Assembly: GCF_047124445.1 (NCBI RefSeq)
Contig: NZ_CP138921.1
Coordinates: 1,674,001-1,738,000, forward strand
Source of the DNA: Shimia sp047124445
GTDB lineage: Bacteria > Pseudomonadota > Alphaproteobacteria > Rhodobacterales > Rhodobacteraceae
DNA: 64,000 nt
Reading direction: 5' to 3'
Shown: positions 35,307 through 44,074 of the stretch, one piece after another
Numbering within the stretch: position 1 is the stretch's first letter
How the letters are laid out: every line of letters begins with the position of its first letter
The notes under the pieces: generated by a model
Told to the model about the DNA's origin: nothing
Databases searched by the model: none
What the model saw: the letters and a program-made list of their open reading frames with translations, nothing else
Program-made: the position numbers and the translations under genes

Positions 35307-36459
35307 TCTGCGCCCGCCGCGCAGCCTCAATCCTTTGCAAGGCATGTGGGTGCTCTGGGCGCTACTGGCGACCAGCCTCCTGATGATCAGCGCCTGGGCA
35401 TTTGCCACGCGCCTGCCGGTTCAGGCCGCCCGCACCGTCGCCGGTACGTTTGAGAGCAAAACCCCCGCCATGGAAGTTGTTCTGCCAGCGGATGTCGCCT
35501 TGGCAGAGCTGCTGATCGACAACGGAGATCAGGTGGCCGCGGGGCAGAAGCTCGCCCGTCTGGATCAAACCGCGCTGCACACTCTGCTGCACACGTTGCG
35601 AGAAGACCTCGCCCTCAATGCGCAAGCCAATGCTTGTTGGCGCGCAGCCGACCGCCCCGCCGCAACCACCGACGCAGAAATCGACACCGTGCTACACAGC
35701 TGCCACAACGCCAAACGGCAAGACCAATTGGCCCGAGAGCAGCTCATGCATCGTCGCGAAAGTCTTCAGCGGGAAACCGCATTGGCCGTACGTGAGTTGG
35801 TGCTGCGGGCCGAAAACACCCCGCCATCCGTGCGCAAGATCCTGATGCTGCGCGCCGCGCTGGAACGCGAAACCCTCAACAGTCTGGTGCGGGATGTGGA
35901 GTTTGAACTTGCACAGTTGGTGCAAACCCAGGAGGCTGATCGCCTTGCACAGGTGGTCGCGCTGGAAGTCGAAGCCGCCGCGCTGCAAACCCGTGTGGTG
36001 GAGCTAGAAGAAATCGCCGCCGCGCCCTGGCTTTTTGCACCGAACGACGGCCGCATCGAACGGCTGCGCCGCCTGCCGGAAAACGCCGCGCGCGCCTGGG
36101 ATGTGACCCTGGCGCAAATCCACACGGACGCCCCTGACACCTATGCGGCGCGCTTTGTCGTGCCTGTGTCGGAGGCAGAGTCTCTGCATGTGGGTGATCC
36201 GCTGTTTGTCACTCTTGCCGGCCTGCCACATCCGCACAACCAATTCCCCGCAAAAGTTCAGGCCATCTCGCCAATTGAAACCAACGGCACGTCTGCACGC
36301 GAAATACACGTGCGCCTCACAACACCCGGTCCGCAAATGCAAAATGCCCTGCGCGGCCTGTCTGCCGGCACACGGTCCACCATGCAGGTCGACCTACCAG
36401 CCCAACGGCTGGGCACCATTTTAATGGGGGCGACAGACCGGTTACTAAGGTCCTTCTAG
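35287..36459 (+). CDS. HlyD-family membrane fusion protein
   Basis: A 390-residue periplasmic adaptor: an N-terminal transmembrane helix (about 22-42), a lipoyl-like half with VVLPADVALAELLIDNGDQVAAGQKLARLD (about 60-90), a long alpha-helical hairpin (about 95-240), the returning lipoyl half (FAPNDGRIERLRRLP), and a C-terminal beta barrel. Such proteins link an inner-membrane exporter or synthase to the outer membrane. The 20-base overlap with the ABC-like gene suggests they act together; the same family serves glucan synthases in rhizobial Bgs systems. Confidence 0.85.
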   Translation: MFRPKLDLRPPRSLNPLQGMWVLWALLATSLLMISAWAFATRLPVQAARTVAGTFESKTPAMEVVLPADVALAELLIDNGDQVAAGQKLARLDQTALHTLLHTLREDLALNAQANACWRAADRPAATTDAEIDTVLHSCHNAKRQDQLAREQLMHRRESLQRETALAVRELVLRAENTPPSVRKILMLRAALERETLNSLVRDVEFELAQLVQTQEADRLAQVVALEVEAAALQTRVVELEEIAAAPWLFAPNDGRIERLRRLPENAARAWDVTLAQIHTDAPDTYAARFVVPVSEAESLHVGDPLFVTLAGLPHPHNQFPAKVQAISPIETNGTSAREIHVRLTTPGPQMQNALRGLSAGTRSTMQVDLPAQRLGTILMGATDRLLRSF

Positions 36460-36494
36460 CTACGCCCAAAAACTCTTGCCCAACCGCCCAAATC

Positions 36495-36525
36495 AAAAGG
36501 CTCCGGTACACCACCGGAGCCTTTT
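36495..36525. terminator. Bidirectional terminator
   Basis: A perfect 13-base stem (AAAAGGCTCCGGT / ACCGGAGCCTTTT) with a 5-base loop between the convergent HlyD and DUF3131 genes. The A and T tails give a U-run in both directions. Confidence 0.9.
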
Positions 36526-36572
36526 CCTATCTCGCAGACCGTCTTTGTCACAACGGCGACACCGCAACAGCC

Positions 36573-37895
36573 TCACCGCGCCGTCAATAGCGGCCCTTTT
36601 AACTTATAATGCAGCGCTTCCAACACCACCGCATTGGTGTTGAGCGTCAAAGCCATGTTGATCCGCCCATCCGCCTCATAGCGCCCGGCGTACCAGCCTT
36701 GCTCCCCCGCCAATGGTGCAAGGTCCGCCAAGACATCTTGCGTGTATTTGGTCCCATAGAGCGCGTCCCAGCCAAAAGCTGCCTTCAAACTGACCGTGCG
36801 CAGCTCTGGATGCGCACTGCCATCTTCGGCCACCACCGCCCAATCCGCGCCATTGCCAAACACCGCACCATAGAGAAAATGCGGCGCCTGATCGATGTGA
36901 TCCTCGCTGACCATTGTGGCCTTGCCACTATGCCGTGCCCGCGCTTCCTGCGCCTGGTAAATTCGGCTCGCCAATAGCTGCCCTTCACCATTCAACCCAG
37001 TCTCAAACGCCTGCAAAATATACGGCTCGCTCACCACCGGGGTGATGGCGCCAAAATCCTTGGCCCGGCGGCGGTCCACCGCCACCTCCACCCCGGACAC
37101 CTCTTCCCATGCCATGATCGGCCGCGCGGTGCTGGCGTCTAATACGTCTAAGCCCCAAAGCGCCGCTGCGCGCGCGCCATATTGCTCATAGCCAATACGC
37201 CCCTCCTGATGATACCGCGTCTGGCCGCCCTCCCGGCTGCTGCCCCAAAGACGCCCTTCCGCCGTCATCGCCGCCAGATCCCAATCCGCCAGCAACGCGC
37301 GGATCCGCGGGCCATAGGTTGGCTCGCGAGTTTCCAAAACCCGCAACGCCATCAACAACCGCGCCACATCCAGCGCGGACCAGCCAATGCCCTCGGGCAC
37401 CGGCGCATTAGAATAATCCACCATCGCAAGGCTGCGTGTGTCGTAAGCCTTGTTGGGCAACCGCCCGTCAAACAGTGGCAAACGCTCTAACCCGCCCAAA
37501 AACGCCGCACTGCGCTGCGTAAACACATCCTCCTCAAGGATCCCCAGCCCCCGCGCCGCCAAAAGCGCCAATAGGTAACTGCCCTGATCCCACAGTGTGG
37601 CGCTCGGGTGGTCGTGGATCGCATCCACAAAGCCGCTTTCCGGTCGGTAATGACTCTCAAAATACCGCCACGCGGTCGCCGCGCCCGCCCAGTCCTGTTC
37701 GGTCAGCCCTCGTGCCGGCTTTGTTGCCAGACCTTCGGCCTGCGGCAGCTGCGCTAAGCTGCTGTTCCGCATCACCTGGCCCCAAGTATCTTGCTGCGTG
37801 GCAATGCCTGCGGTCAGCAAAAGGCCCGCCAGAAACGCAAAACTGCCGCGGTTGCTCCGATTGGGCCTCTCAGCCCGCGGGGAATTGGACACCAT
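36573..37895 (-). CDS. DUF3131 domain-containing exported protein
   Basis: A 440-residue protein with an N-terminal hydrophobic signal or anchor (about 17-35) and one DUF3131 domain: YFESHYRPESGFVDAI, HPSATLWDQGSYLLALLAA, LPLFDGRLPNKAYDT, IGWSALDVARLLMALRV and EGRIGYEQYGARAAALWG, each matching the first DUF3131 protein. It differs in lacking the extra N-terminal segment. The ATG at 37895 has GGAGG 6 bases upstream and overlaps the GT2 stop by 26 bases, so it is coupled to the synthase. A role in trimming or binding the nascent polymer is inferred. Confidence 0.85.
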   Translation of the reverse strand: MVSNSPRAERPNRSNRGSFAFLAGLLLTAGIATQQDTWGQVMRNSSLAQLPQAEGLATKPARGLTEQDWAGAATAWRYFESHYRPESGFVDAIHDHPSATLWDQGSYLLALLAARGLGILEEDVFTQRSAAFLGGLERLPLFDGRLPNKAYDTRSLAMVDYSNAPVPEGIGWSALDVARLLMALRVLETREPTYGPRIRALLADWDLAAMTAEGRLWGSSREGGQTRYHQEGRIGYEQYGARAAALWGLDVLDASTARPIMAWEEVSGVEVAVDRRRAKDFGAITPVVSEPYILQAFETGLNGEGQLLASRIYQAQEARARHSGKATMVSEDHIDQAPHFLYGAVFGNGADWAVVAEDGSAHPELRTVSLKAAFGWDALYGTKYTQDVLADLAPLAGEQGWYAGRYEADGRINMALTLNTNAVVLEALHYKLKGPLLTAR

Positions 37896-39723
37896 GGGGC
37901 ACCTCCGAGGATTTGGATTGAGAAACAGAAAGGTGGCGTGCGTTGAGCTGCGCAGGGGAACGCCAACGCGCCATGTGCAAAGCCCGCGCCACAAGCCGCA
38001 TATTGATAAGCAACCAGAACAGGTTCACCCACAACAGCGCACTGCTGTAGCCAGGCGTATTCAGAACCGTTTGCCAAATGCCCCAAAGGGCGGCCACGCT
38101 CATGATCATCAAAAGGACCACATGCGGCCACACCATCCACAGACTAGAGCTTTCGTTTAACCCCGGGACTTTGGGCGTGGGTGCAAATTGGGGTTTCTGC
38201 CGTCGCAACACACAATACAGCGCCCGCCACTGCACCGGCAGCGCAACAACCGCCATCACCCGCCCCGCACCGATGGCATGGCCTTTACAGGACGCAACCA
38301 TGGCCAATTCCCCAAGGATCACAGCAGGCAGAAAATGCTGAAAGAACTCCAATGAGTAAGCCCGAACCGGCGCCAGCCCAGTGAACAGGGACACCACCGG
38401 TGCCAAGAGCAAAACCGGGGCCCACAGCGCGCTGAAATACGACCAGAAGGTCGCGCCATAATGCAACTTGCGCCGCCAGCTCAGCCCGCGCCGGAAAATC
38501 GGATTGTCCCAAACCGCAATGTCAAACGTGCCACCCGCATATTTAAGCCGCTGTGCCGCCCAGGCCGACATGCTCCAGGGCGACAACATGCGCGCCTCGA
38601 CCTGCGGATGGTAGACCGACGTCCAATCTGCTTCTCTATCTGCATGCACCAAAATCGATGTGTAGAGGTCTTCGGACACATGAAACCGATAGGGCTGCAA
38701 CGGATGTGCGGCCAAACGTGTCTTGTCGCTCAGGGGTGATTTGTCAGCCAAAACCACCTGCGCCTTGTCGCGCAGGGCCGCATCAAACACCGCCTCCCGG
38801 CGATGAATGGAGGCCGCACCACAACAAAACGACGCGCCATTGCGATCGCGCCGCCGCTGAATCACGTCAAAAAACACGCTGGGGTCGGACATAAACGGAT
38901 CCGCGCCAACACGCGTCCGTCCGGTGATCCAAGTTGCGACACGCGCAAATCCTCGCAGCAAAGCCCCTATCGTTTTGGGCCACGCAAAGGCCCAGCGCGG
39001 CAGTTTTTGCGCCAACCAGCTTTCCCAAGTTTCGCCCTCCGGAAGGTCATAAAACCAATGCGGCGTCTGCACCCAGGCCACTTTGGGGTTCTCAAAATAC
39101 CCCAGCGTGTTTTGCAAAAATGTTGGCAGCAGCCGAGTGTCCGCGTCGCAGATCACCACAAAGTCGCCAGATGTGCGCAACAGCGCATGCCGCAAGTTGC
39201 CGGCCTTAAACCCCTCGTTGGTGCGGCGCGCAAAATAGCTGATCCCACGCCGCTCCGCCTCCAGAGCCATTTCGGCACGATCCCCGTCATCCAGCAAACA
39301 CAGTCGCACCCGCACGCCCTTTGGCACAAGCACCTCTGTTGCCGCCGATAGGGAAGGTCGCACCAACTCTACGGGTTCATCAAAGGTGGTGACAAACACA
39401 TCAACAGTTGTGGCGGTCCCCGCTGCTTCCTCATGGAGTTTCGCGGTCTCCGTAGGCATTACTGGCCGCGCCCCTTCGTCCCAAATATCAAAATAAAACA
39501 ACAATGTACCAACAAAGAACAGCGTCTCCGCCACGGCAACGCTCACCGAAAAAACCCAGGCCTCAGGGTTCAGCGAAGCCGTCCAACGCCATTGCAAATA
39601 AACGGCACCCGCAGCCACCGTCGCCCCGGCCAAAAAATGCCAGATCCGCCGCCGCCCCGCGCCCAAAGGCGCAAACACCGGCGGCTGACGATGGGAATAG
39701 GCCTCAAAATACGGCTGGGACAT
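37870..39723 (-). CDS. Processive family 2 glycosyltransferase (cellulose synthase-like)
   Basis: A 617-residue membrane enzyme. Two N-terminal helices (about 28-50, 58-80), a cytoplasmic GT-A domain (about 105-390), and about five C-terminal helices. Catalytic motifs in order: LLDDGDR near 144, CDADTR near 192, a GAASIHRR acceptor region near 310, VSEDLYTS near 348 (the TED position), and QRLKYAGG near 390 where cellulose synthases have QRxRW. It should polymerise a beta-glycan from a nucleotide sugar and extrude it. No PilZ domain is visible. The changed QxxRW motif suggests a product other than cellulose. ATG 39723 chosen over 39789 from its upstream GGAG. Confidence 0.87.
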   Translation of the reverse strand: MSQPYFEAYSHRQPPVFAPLGAGRRRIWHFLAGATVAAGAVYLQWRWTASLNPEAWVFSVSVAVAETLFFVGTLLFYFDIWDEGARPVMPTETAKLHEEAAGTATTVDVFVTTFDEPVELVRPSLSAATEVLVPKGVRVRLCLLDDGDRAEMALEAERRGISYFARRTNEGFKAGNLRHALLRTSGDFVVICDADTRLLPTFLQNTLGYFENPKVAWVQTPHWFYDLPEGETWESWLAQKLPRWAFAWPKTIGALLRGFARVATWITGRTRVGADPFMSDPSVFFDVIQRRRDRNGASFCCGAASIHRREAVFDAALRDKAQVVLADKSPLSDKTRLAAHPLQPYRFHVSEDLYTSILVHADREADWTSVYHPQVEARMLSPWSMSAWAAQRLKYAGGTFDIAVWDNPIFRRGLSWRRKLHYGATFWSYFSALWAPVLLLAPVVSLFTGLAPVRAYSLEFFQHFLPAVILGELAMVASCKGHAIGAGRVMAVVALPVQWRALYCVLRRQKPQFAPTPKVPGLNESSSLWMVWPHVVLLMIMSVAALWGIWQTVLNTPGYSSALLWVNLFWLLINMRLVARALHMARWRSPAQLNARHLSVSQSKSSEVPHGVQFPAG

Positions 39724-39754
39724 CACAGACAATTCTCCAACGGAAATACCAGTT

Positions 39755-40555
39755 TCAGCGCGCGTTTGCTTGCTGATGATCGCGCACAAAGGCCTCTAGG
39801 ACTCGCAATATAGCGTCGGCCTCGGTGCCCTGATGGTCTCTGGCTGTGGACCCGGTGGAATAAGACCACACCCCGGCCGCCACTTTGATGCGCAAGTCGC
39901 GGGTCAGCAGCACTTCCTGAGACAGGCTGGCAAACACGGAATATTCGTATTTGCAGAGGTCATCGGGATCCGAAAAGGAAAAATAGAGGTTGAGTGTCGG
40001 CTGCCCGGGCACCAGATGCAGCTGGTCTTTGGGCACCACCCGAATGCCTGCCTCCCGCAGGCGGCCCACATAGGCCTTGTGCAACCGGCTGCCGAAAGTG
40101 GCGTCAAATCCCGGCGGCGGTTTCAATGTGGTCAAATCCAGATGCAGCTGTTTGACCCCCCGCAACACCTCGCCCTTTTCTGATCGCGGCAAGGCACGCG
40201 GGTCAAACCCAAGGCTCAGCGCCGCCTGATTTTTCTGACAGATCACCGGTGCATCCGGATGATCGCGCGGCAAGGCGCCAGCCTGCTGGCCGCTGTTTTG
40301 CACCCCGAACAAACGATAGATGAAACCGGTGTTGCTGGTGTCCAACGGGCGGCTGGAAAAACTGCGCCGTTCCTGACATTGCGCGCCACCGGGGCAATGG
40401 CTGCCAACGAAGCTCACGCGTTCCCACAAGATCCAGAACCGATCTTTCGCCGCGGTTGCACTGGACGTGTCCGCGTGACCGATGTTGCCCAATAGGAGAG
40501 CCACCCCGACAAAGAACGCACAAACCCTTGCACCAATGGCTTTCCGCGCGCTCAT
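39755..40555 (-). CDS. Secreted protein of unknown family beside the GT2 gene
   Basis: A 266-residue protein with a signal peptide ending near GNIGHA. I do not recognise a family. The C-terminal half has strand-rich sequence (LNLYFSFSDPDDLCKYEYSV is split by turns) and four or more cysteines, consistent with disulphide bonding in the periplasm. Its ATG overlaps the stop of the nucleotidyltransferase gene as ATGA, and its own stop lies just inside the upstream edge of the GT2 frame, so it is part of the synthase operon. Confidence 0.7.
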   Translation of the reverse strand: MSARKAIGARVCAFFVGVALLLGNIGHADTSSATAAKDRFWILWERVSFVGSHCPGGAQCQERRSFSSRPLDTSNTGFIYRLFGVQNSGQQAGALPRDHPDAPVICQKNQAALSLGFDPRALPRSEKGEVLRGVKQLHLDLTTLKPPPGFDATFGSRLHKAYVGRLREAGIRVVPKDQLHLVPGQPTLNLYFSFSDPDDLCKYEYSVFASLSQEVLLTRDLRIKVAAGVWSYSTGSTARDHQGTEADAILRVLEAFVRDHQQANAR

Positions 40556-42063
40556 CGTGCGGACCCGCTGATCTTTTGATCTATAAATGGCAAAGACACC
40601 AACGTACCTGCGCTGTTCGGCGCTTCCACCTCGATCCCTTCCAGCGGTGTCAGAGGCTGCACCCGACTATCAGCAAAACGATGATCCACCGCCCAATCCG
40701 GCGCGACGATCATGTCGTCCACCCATGTGCCCGCGCCAACCCGCGTCTGCGCGCTGATCACCGATCGGCGTACAAGGCTGCGACCACAAACACGTGCCCC
40801 CGCCCCCACGACCACCGGCCCTTCCAGCTTGGCCCCCGCCTCGATCACCGCATCCGCGCCGATGAACGCTGGCCCCACGATCACTGCCCGGGGAGAGACC
40901 TCTGCCCCATCCGCCGCCCAGACGTGGCGCCGCACCAGATGTCCCAGCGGCATCACCCCCGGGATCAACCCGCGCAGTCCCCGCGACACCCCGGCAAAAT
41001 AGTCTTTTGGACAGCCCATATCGACCCAGTTAAACGGCGCGTCATAGACCTGCAGATGCGCGCCTGTTGCCAAAAGTCGCGGCAGAAGGTCCTTGGCAAT
41101 GTCCTGATCCGGATGTGGTGCAACCTGTGCCAGTGCCCGGGGCGACATCACATATATTCCGCTGCTGGCCAAACGCGACGGCGCCTGCGAGGGGTTTGGT
41201 TTTTCCACAAACCGGCAAATGCGCCCCGCGCGATCGGCATCAATGATCCCGTATTTCTGAACCTGGTCCGGTGGCACCTTTTGGGCGGCGATGGTCACAT
41301 CCGCCCCGCTGGCGCGGTGTTGCTCCAGCAAGGCCGCGACATCAATGTCGGTGACCGCGTCGCCGCAAAACACCAGGAAATCCTGGTCAAAAGCGCTGTG
41401 GTTGTGGTGCAAATGGCGCAACGTGCTGGCCGAACCCAAAGGCGCGGCTTGCCACGCGCCGTCCTGCCACGCGCCTTCGTTGAGGAACTGGACACTGCGC
41501 AAGGGCGAACTGCGCACTTGGGCATGAAACTGGGGTGCGAGATGCCCCGGGTTCAGGATAAAATCCCGGATACCAAAGCCGGCCAGATGCCGCATCACGT
41601 GATCCAGCACGGGGCGGCCCAGAAAATCCAGCAACGGCTTTGGGGTCTGCGCACTCAACGGCGCCATGCGGCTGCCCGCCCCGGCCACAAGGATCACCGC
41701 CTTCACGCCGGCAAGTTGTCGTGACCGAAACGTCGGCGCCACCAGCGCCTCTTTGCGGGACCTGAACAGCGTCAGCAGCGAGGCCAGTGCGCAGCGGGCA
41801 ATATCCCGCTCCACTTTTTCACGCGCACCAAAAAAACCGACCGCCAGCCCCTGCGGCGCCTCACTTTGAAACTCCACCAAGGCTGCCAACCCCGAGCGCG
41901 CCACCCGCCGCACCGCGCTCAAATCCACCAGCATCGCCGAGCGCCCCCGCGCCAGACAGCGCGCCTGGGCTGATTTGAGCGTGGCATAATCCGCCGATGT
42001 GAGCCTGGCGGTGGCGATCTTCAGGATCGAAATCATGCCGACATCTTCTGAGTTGGTAAGCAT
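40552..42063 (-). CDS. STAS domain fused to sugar nucleotidyltransferase with hexapeptide repeats
   Basis: A 503-residue three-part protein. Residues about 8-105 resemble a STAS (anti-anti-sigma) domain: ILKIATARLTSADYATLKSA, MLVDLSAVRRVARSGLAALVEF, then a helix. Residues about 118-350 form an NTP-transferase domain with VILVAGAGSRMAPLSAQTPKPLL, VFCGDAVTDID, VEKPNPSQ and FNWVDMGCPKDY. Residues about 365-480 carry left-handed beta-helix repeats (ISARAVIVGPAFIGADAVIEAGA-like periodicity). It should make an activated sugar for the GT2. ATG 42063 is supported by AAGGAG 6 bases upstream; the frame continues to 42351 only inside the acyltransferase gene. Confidence 0.82.
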   Translation of the reverse strand: MLTNSEDVGMISILKIATARLTSADYATLKSAQARCLARGRSAMLVDLSAVRRVARSGLAALVEFQSEAPQGLAVGFFGAREKVERDIARCALASLLTLFRSRKEALVAPTFRSRQLAGVKAVILVAGAGSRMAPLSAQTPKPLLDFLGRPVLDHVMRHLAGFGIRDFILNPGHLAPQFHAQVRSSPLRSVQFLNEGAWQDGAWQAAPLGSASTLRHLHHNHSAFDQDFLVFCGDAVTDIDVAALLEQHRASGADVTIAAQKVPPDQVQKYGIIDADRAGRICRFVEKPNPSQAPSRLASSGIYVMSPRALAQVAPHPDQDIAKDLLPRLLATGAHLQVYDAPFNWVDMGCPKDYFAGVSRGLRGLIPGVMPLGHLVRRHVWAADGAEVSPRAVIVGPAFIGADAVIEAGAKLEGPVVVGAGARVCGRSLVRRSVISAQTRVGAGTWVDDMIVAPDWAVDHRFADSRVQPLTPLEGIEVEAPNSAGTLVSLPFIDQKISGSAR

Positions 42064-42089
42064 CACAGTCTCCTTGATCAAAAGCGGCC

Positions 42090-43241
42090 TCAAGCCTTTT
42101 GCAGCCCACGCACAATGCGCAAGCGCGGCAGAGGGCCCAACCCAACGGTCCAGGCGGTCGCCGGATGGCGGCTCAGCCCCCAGACAAACAGCGTGGTCGT
42201 TGGCAGGGTCCAGGCAAACTCCAGCGCAATCGACTGCATTGGGCTCACCTCCCGCCCGGCCAAAGCCATCTCCGCCAGGTCTAGAAAAACCGGGTGGCAC
42301 AGGTAAAGCCCAAAAGCATATCTGGACAGGCGCGAGATCCCGTGCGGCCAAGCCTTATGCGCCAGACAGAGGCACAGCAGCAAAAGCGCCACCGGCATCA
42401 GGTAATCCGCCCAATAGGCGAAGGGGTTGTCAAACACCCACTGTCCCGTGGCCACCACTTGCGCCGTGGCCATAAGCTTAAGCGTGAACAGCGCCATAGC
42501 TATCACCACAATGGGCCCCAGCCAGCCAGAGCGCGCTTCAGCGCTGCTACGCCGCCACAGGCCCAGAACCGCGCCCGCCGCCATGCCGTAACCAAGGTAG
42601 CTCAGCACCTTAAGCCCGCGCACCACATAGCCCAGCGCCTCGGTGCCCCACAACGCGCGATAGATCACCGGGTCCAGCACTTGCTTGAGCAGCAAACCCA
42701 GAACAATGGTCAGCCCCAAAACCGGTCGCCGTTCCGCCAACCGGAACAATGGAAAAAACAACAACAACGCAAACAGCGTCGGAATAAAATGCATGTGATA
42801 TTTCACATCGCCCAACACCAGATATCCCAACCAGGTCATCGGCTGCGTCAAAGCCGCCACAACCTGCGCCTCATAGCCAAAGGCAGTGGCCTTCAGCAAG
42901 TTGTAGCCGGCATAGACCAGCGTCCAGAACCCAAAGGGGATCAACAGCCTGCGGGCCTGCTCCACCATCACCGAAGCATAGCTGCGGGGTCGCCGCGTCA
43001 GCGCCATCAACAACAGCAAGATCGAAATCATCAAGAAAAGCTCTGTCCGCGCCGTGTACAGCAGCGCGCGCAGCACCATAGGCGCCAAGCGCGCCGCCGG
43101 GTCCGCCTCCGGGAACGGTTGCCCCTGGGCATCCGCCGTCACATGCAGCCCCACCATGGACACGCCTGCAAACAACCGCAAAGCGTCAATCCAGGTCTGC
43201 CGCCCCGTGTCAGGACCTTCTGCAACCATGCGGTTCACCAT
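42090..43241 (-). CDS. Acyltransferase family 3 (OafA/YrhL-like)
   Basis: A 383-residue membrane protein with about ten helices and the opening WIDALRLFAGVSMVGLHV, whose arginine and histidine are conserved in Acyl_transf_3 enzymes. Members add acetyl or succinyl groups to polysaccharides. First gene of the minus-strand operon acyltransferase, STAS-nucleotidyltransferase, secreted protein, GT2, DUF3131, so it probably decorates the polymer. The frame has two nearby ATGs (43241 and 43229). Confidence 0.82.
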   Translation of the reverse strand: MVNRMVAEGPDTGRQTWIDALRLFAGVSMVGLHVTADAQGQPFPEADPAARLAPMVLRALLYTARTELFLMISILLLLMALTRRPRSYASVMVEQARRLLIPFGFWTLVYAGYNLLKATAFGYEAQVVAALTQPMTWLGYLVLGDVKYHMHFIPTLFALLLFFPLFRLAERRPVLGLTIVLGLLLKQVLDPVIYRALWGTEALGYVVRGLKVLSYLGYGMAAGAVLGLWRRSSAEARSGWLGPIVVIAMALFTLKLMATAQVVATGQWVFDNPFAYWADYLMPVALLLLCLCLAHKAWPHGISRLSRYAFGLYLCHPVFLDLAEMALAGREVSPMQSIALEFAWTLPTTTLFVWGLSRHPATAWTVGLGPLPRLRIVRGLQKA

Positions 43242-43350
43242 TTACCAAACAAACAACGTCAACCAGTGTCACCGGCAAATCTGAACAAAAAGTGAACAAT
43301 TGCGCGTTTGTTTTTATTTTGTTCCACTCTCGTTTACCGCTTTGCAACGG

Positions 43351-43360
43351 TTTGTTCTTA
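43351..43360 (-). promoter_or_regulatory. TAAGAACAAA motif in acyltransferase/OmpA divergent region
   Basis: Inverted copy of the decamer at 33246-33255. Nearby TGAACAA occurs twice within 20 bases (43282-43300). Regulatory role unproven. Confidence 0.25.
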
Positions 43361-43385
43361 CCCTGAGCGGGTTAGGAGCGTTGTT

Positions 43386-43934
43386 ATGTGTATCTTTCGG
43401 TTCCCCTTTTTGCTGATCTTGACCCTGGCCTCTTCCCTGTCCCCCACCGCGGGCCTCGCGATGGACGAGGCGGCCCTCTGTGCACGTGCGTTGGACCAAT
43501 ACGGCGTGGAACCAACCCGATGCCGCGCGCGTATGCCCGCGCTCACTGCCACCACGCCCTCCGGCACAGCCCCCAACGCGTTGTCGGCCGAGATACGGGA
43601 GAGCCACGTTTTCTTTCCTCAGGGTGGTGCGACCCTTAACGAGGACGCGCTAGTACAACTCGCCGTGTTGGTGTCCGTACTGGACACCTCAGTGATGCAA
43701 CCGGCCTGCCTGCGCTTGATTGGTCATTCCGACAGCAGCGGCGGCGACGCCGCCAACAAGGCGCTTGCGCTCAAACGGGCGGAGGCCGTGGCAACGGCGC
43801 TGCGCGATGGTCTCAAAGACCCCTCACGTATCCGTGTGGTGATGTCTGAGGGCGAGGCCCGCCCGCTTGCCGGACTGGAAAGCACCTCTGTCCACAACCG
43901 TCGCGTGGAAATCCAGGCCAAGACCTGCCCCTGA
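43386..43934 (+). CDS. OmpA-family protein
   Basis: A 182-residue exported protein with a signal peptide (about residues 1-23, ending GLA) and a C-terminal OmpA-like peptidoglycan-binding domain (about 75-180): FFPQGGATLNEDALVQL, LRLIGHSDSSGGDAANKALALKRAEAV and HNRRVEIQ. The region before it has a Cys pair and no lipobox. The start at 43386 is preceded by AGGAG. It may anchor envelope parts of the polysaccharide machine to the wall; it is divergent from the acyltransferase operon. Confidence 0.85.
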   Translation: MCIFRFPFLLILTLASSLSPTAGLAMDEAALCARALDQYGVEPTRCRARMPALTATTPSGTAPNALSAEIRESHVFFPQGGATLNEDALVQLAVLVSVLDTSVMQPACLRLIGHSDSSGGDAANKALALKRAEAVATALRDGLKDPSRIRVVMSEGEARPLAGLESTSVHNRRVEIQAKTCP

Positions 43935-44074
43935 CCCATTTAAGGCCGTTCAGCCCCACATATTAACCAAGGCGCGCGTTAACCATCACGCGCGTTTTGG
44001 CTTGCGCCCCTGCCCCACAGGATGCTCTCACAGGTATGGACATAATCCATTAACCTTAATCGGGTGGGGGCCTG

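Noticed and set aside
39755..39789. Long N-terminal extension of the GT2 (start at 39789)
   Set aside because: It would overlap the preceding gene by about 35 bases and adds non-family residues; the start at 39723 has a ribosome site.
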